A DNA stretch of 64,000 bases from assembly GCF_020171925.1 (NCBI RefSeq), contig NZ_JAIVAR010000001.1:1178001-1242000 (forward strand), read 5' to 3'. Below are positions 63,432 through 64,000 of the stretch, piece after piece (position 1 is the first letter of the stretch; every line of letters begins with the position of its first letter). Source of the stretch: Rossellomorea aquimaris (GTDB taxonomy: Bacteria; Bacillota; Bacilli; Bacillales; Bacillaceae_B). The position numbers and the translations under genes are program-made. The notes under the pieces are model-generated. The model saw nothing but the letters and a program-made list of their open reading frames with translations. It was not told the DNA's origin and did not search any database.

Positions 63432-63893
63432 TCATGAATTTTTTTGCCATTTTTGTACAATGACATTCAGTAATTGTTTCACCTGGTCTTCCATGATTGA
63501 ATGTTTATATTGCTCATCCAAATGTTCCAGCGGAATCGATGGTACCCATATCAATTGATCTTCCAATTCTTGTTCCGACCTCTTCCACTCACTGTCTGAT
63601 GTAAGAAAGAAAACATGCTTCACACCACTTTCTTTCAGTAAGGTTTCCCACTTTTTCACTGCATCGATCTCAGCACCACTTCCCCCCATCAGATAGGTGA
63701 ATGGCGGAGTGATGATCATCCGTCCCTTGAATTGCCTTTCAAGGTGGAAAGTCAAGAGAGAAATGAATTCAGTTTGTGCAGCCGAAGTCCTGATTTCTGC
63801 TTTGAAATCGATGGGAATGATGGGCACAACAGCGGTATCTATGTATTCTTTCTCAGATTCAAATACTTCAATGTCTTTAACAGTCCAATTCAT
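63432..63893 (-). CDS. ypiF: YpiF (DUF2487) protein
   Basis: Soluble protein of 153 residues of the DUF2487 family. The segments FHLERQFKGRMIITPPFTYL and HVFFLTSDSEW are typical. Unknown function, always upstream of qcrA in Bacillus. A nine-codon frame with a strong ribosome site ends on its start codon (see findings). The 107 bp beyond it show no further gene. Confidence 0.82.
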   Translation of the reverse strand: MNWTVKDIEVFESEKEYIDTAVVPIIPIDFKAEIRTSAAQTEFISLLTFHLERQFKGRMIITPPFTYLMGGSGAEIDAVKKWETLLKESGVKHVFFLTSDSEWKRSEQELEDQLIWVPSIPLEHLDEQYKHSIMEDQVKQLLNVIVQKWQKNS

Positions 63894-63919
63894 TTTTTTC
63901 GCCTCACTTTTTCTATCAT
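63890..63919 (-). CDS. Nine-residue frame coupled to ypiF
   Basis: MIEKVRRKK, then TGA overlapping the ypiF ATG (ATGA). GGGAGG lies 6 bases before its ATG, a better site than the one before ypiF. It is most likely a device for coupled translation and not a working protein. Confidence 0.35.
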   Translation of the reverse strand: MIEKVRRKK

Positions 63920-64000
63920 TTTACACCTCCCATCATATCACTTAATGCTCTAACCTTAAAAGGAAATTCACTTATTCTGTAGTATGTACAAATTTATGGA

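Overview
The window is a stretch of Bacillaceae core chromosome. Its proteins (MntR/MntABCD, CspD, GpsB, CotD, SspL, SspM, MrfAB, PonA, TseB, bacillithiol enzymes, Qcr bc complex) and their order follow the Bacillus subtilis ypiF-to-ypeQ region closely. Base composition is moderate. I infer a marine or soil Bacillus-like genus such as Rossellomorea or a relative; the genus is a guess. The many sporulation genes say the organism forms spores. I see no prophage, insertion sequence, CRISPR array, tRNA or rRNA.

Layout. 0-5 kb: a DUF3892 protein, then mntR with the manganese ABC transporter operon mntABCD on the minus strand and an MntR-type operator upstream of mntA. 5-11 kb: cspD, two RNase HI-like proteins around a queuosine-precursor transporter, yuiD, sspL, a 5'-3' exonuclease and a rhodanese. 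11-17 kb: the double-dynamin gene dynA and the alkylpyrone pair bpsA-bpsB. 17-21 kb: an orphan CheX-domain protein, an SDR oxidoreductase, a 42-residue zinc-ribbon protein and a three-gene ba3-type cytochrome oxidase operon preceded by two CRP/FNR-type palindromes. 21-29 kb: peptidase ypwA, DinG-like helicase ypvA, an RNA methyltransferase, RNase P RNA (rnpB), gpsB, ypsA and cotD with a SigK-type promoter. 29-40 kb: mrfA-mrfB, an Hsp20 protein, the yppC-yppG cluster with sspM, recU and ponA. 40-50 kb: ypoC-nth-dnaD, asnS, aspB, tseB, ypmA, an unusual secreted protein with a decayed metallo-beta-lactamase fold, and dinG. 50-58 kb: panBCD, birA, cca, bshA, bshB1, mgsA, dapB and ypjD on one strand. 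58-64 kb: a YitT protein, yugP-like protease, ypjB, ypjA, qcrABC and ypiF.

The genes serve housekeeping roles: metal homeostasis, respiration by both bc1/caa3-type and ba3 branches, DNA repair and replication initiation, cell wall synthesis, vitamin and thiol biosynthesis, and spore coat and core proteins. Several genes shorter than 60 codons are added here (ypmA, sspM, the ba3 subunit IIa, the zinc ribbon, a yptA-position gene and a 31-residue membrane peptide).

The least explained sequence is intergenic. A structured repeat of about 125 bp (family B) occurs as two full copies plus one truncated copy after sspM, and once more between dnaD and asnS, where it is nested inside a second GC-rich repeat (family A). 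Copies of B differ by paired, compensatory substitutions, so the folded form appears to be under selection. Other candidates are a leader with competing pairings before the queuosine transporter, a leader with an intrinsic terminator before panB, and a 9-codon reading frame coupled to ypiF.
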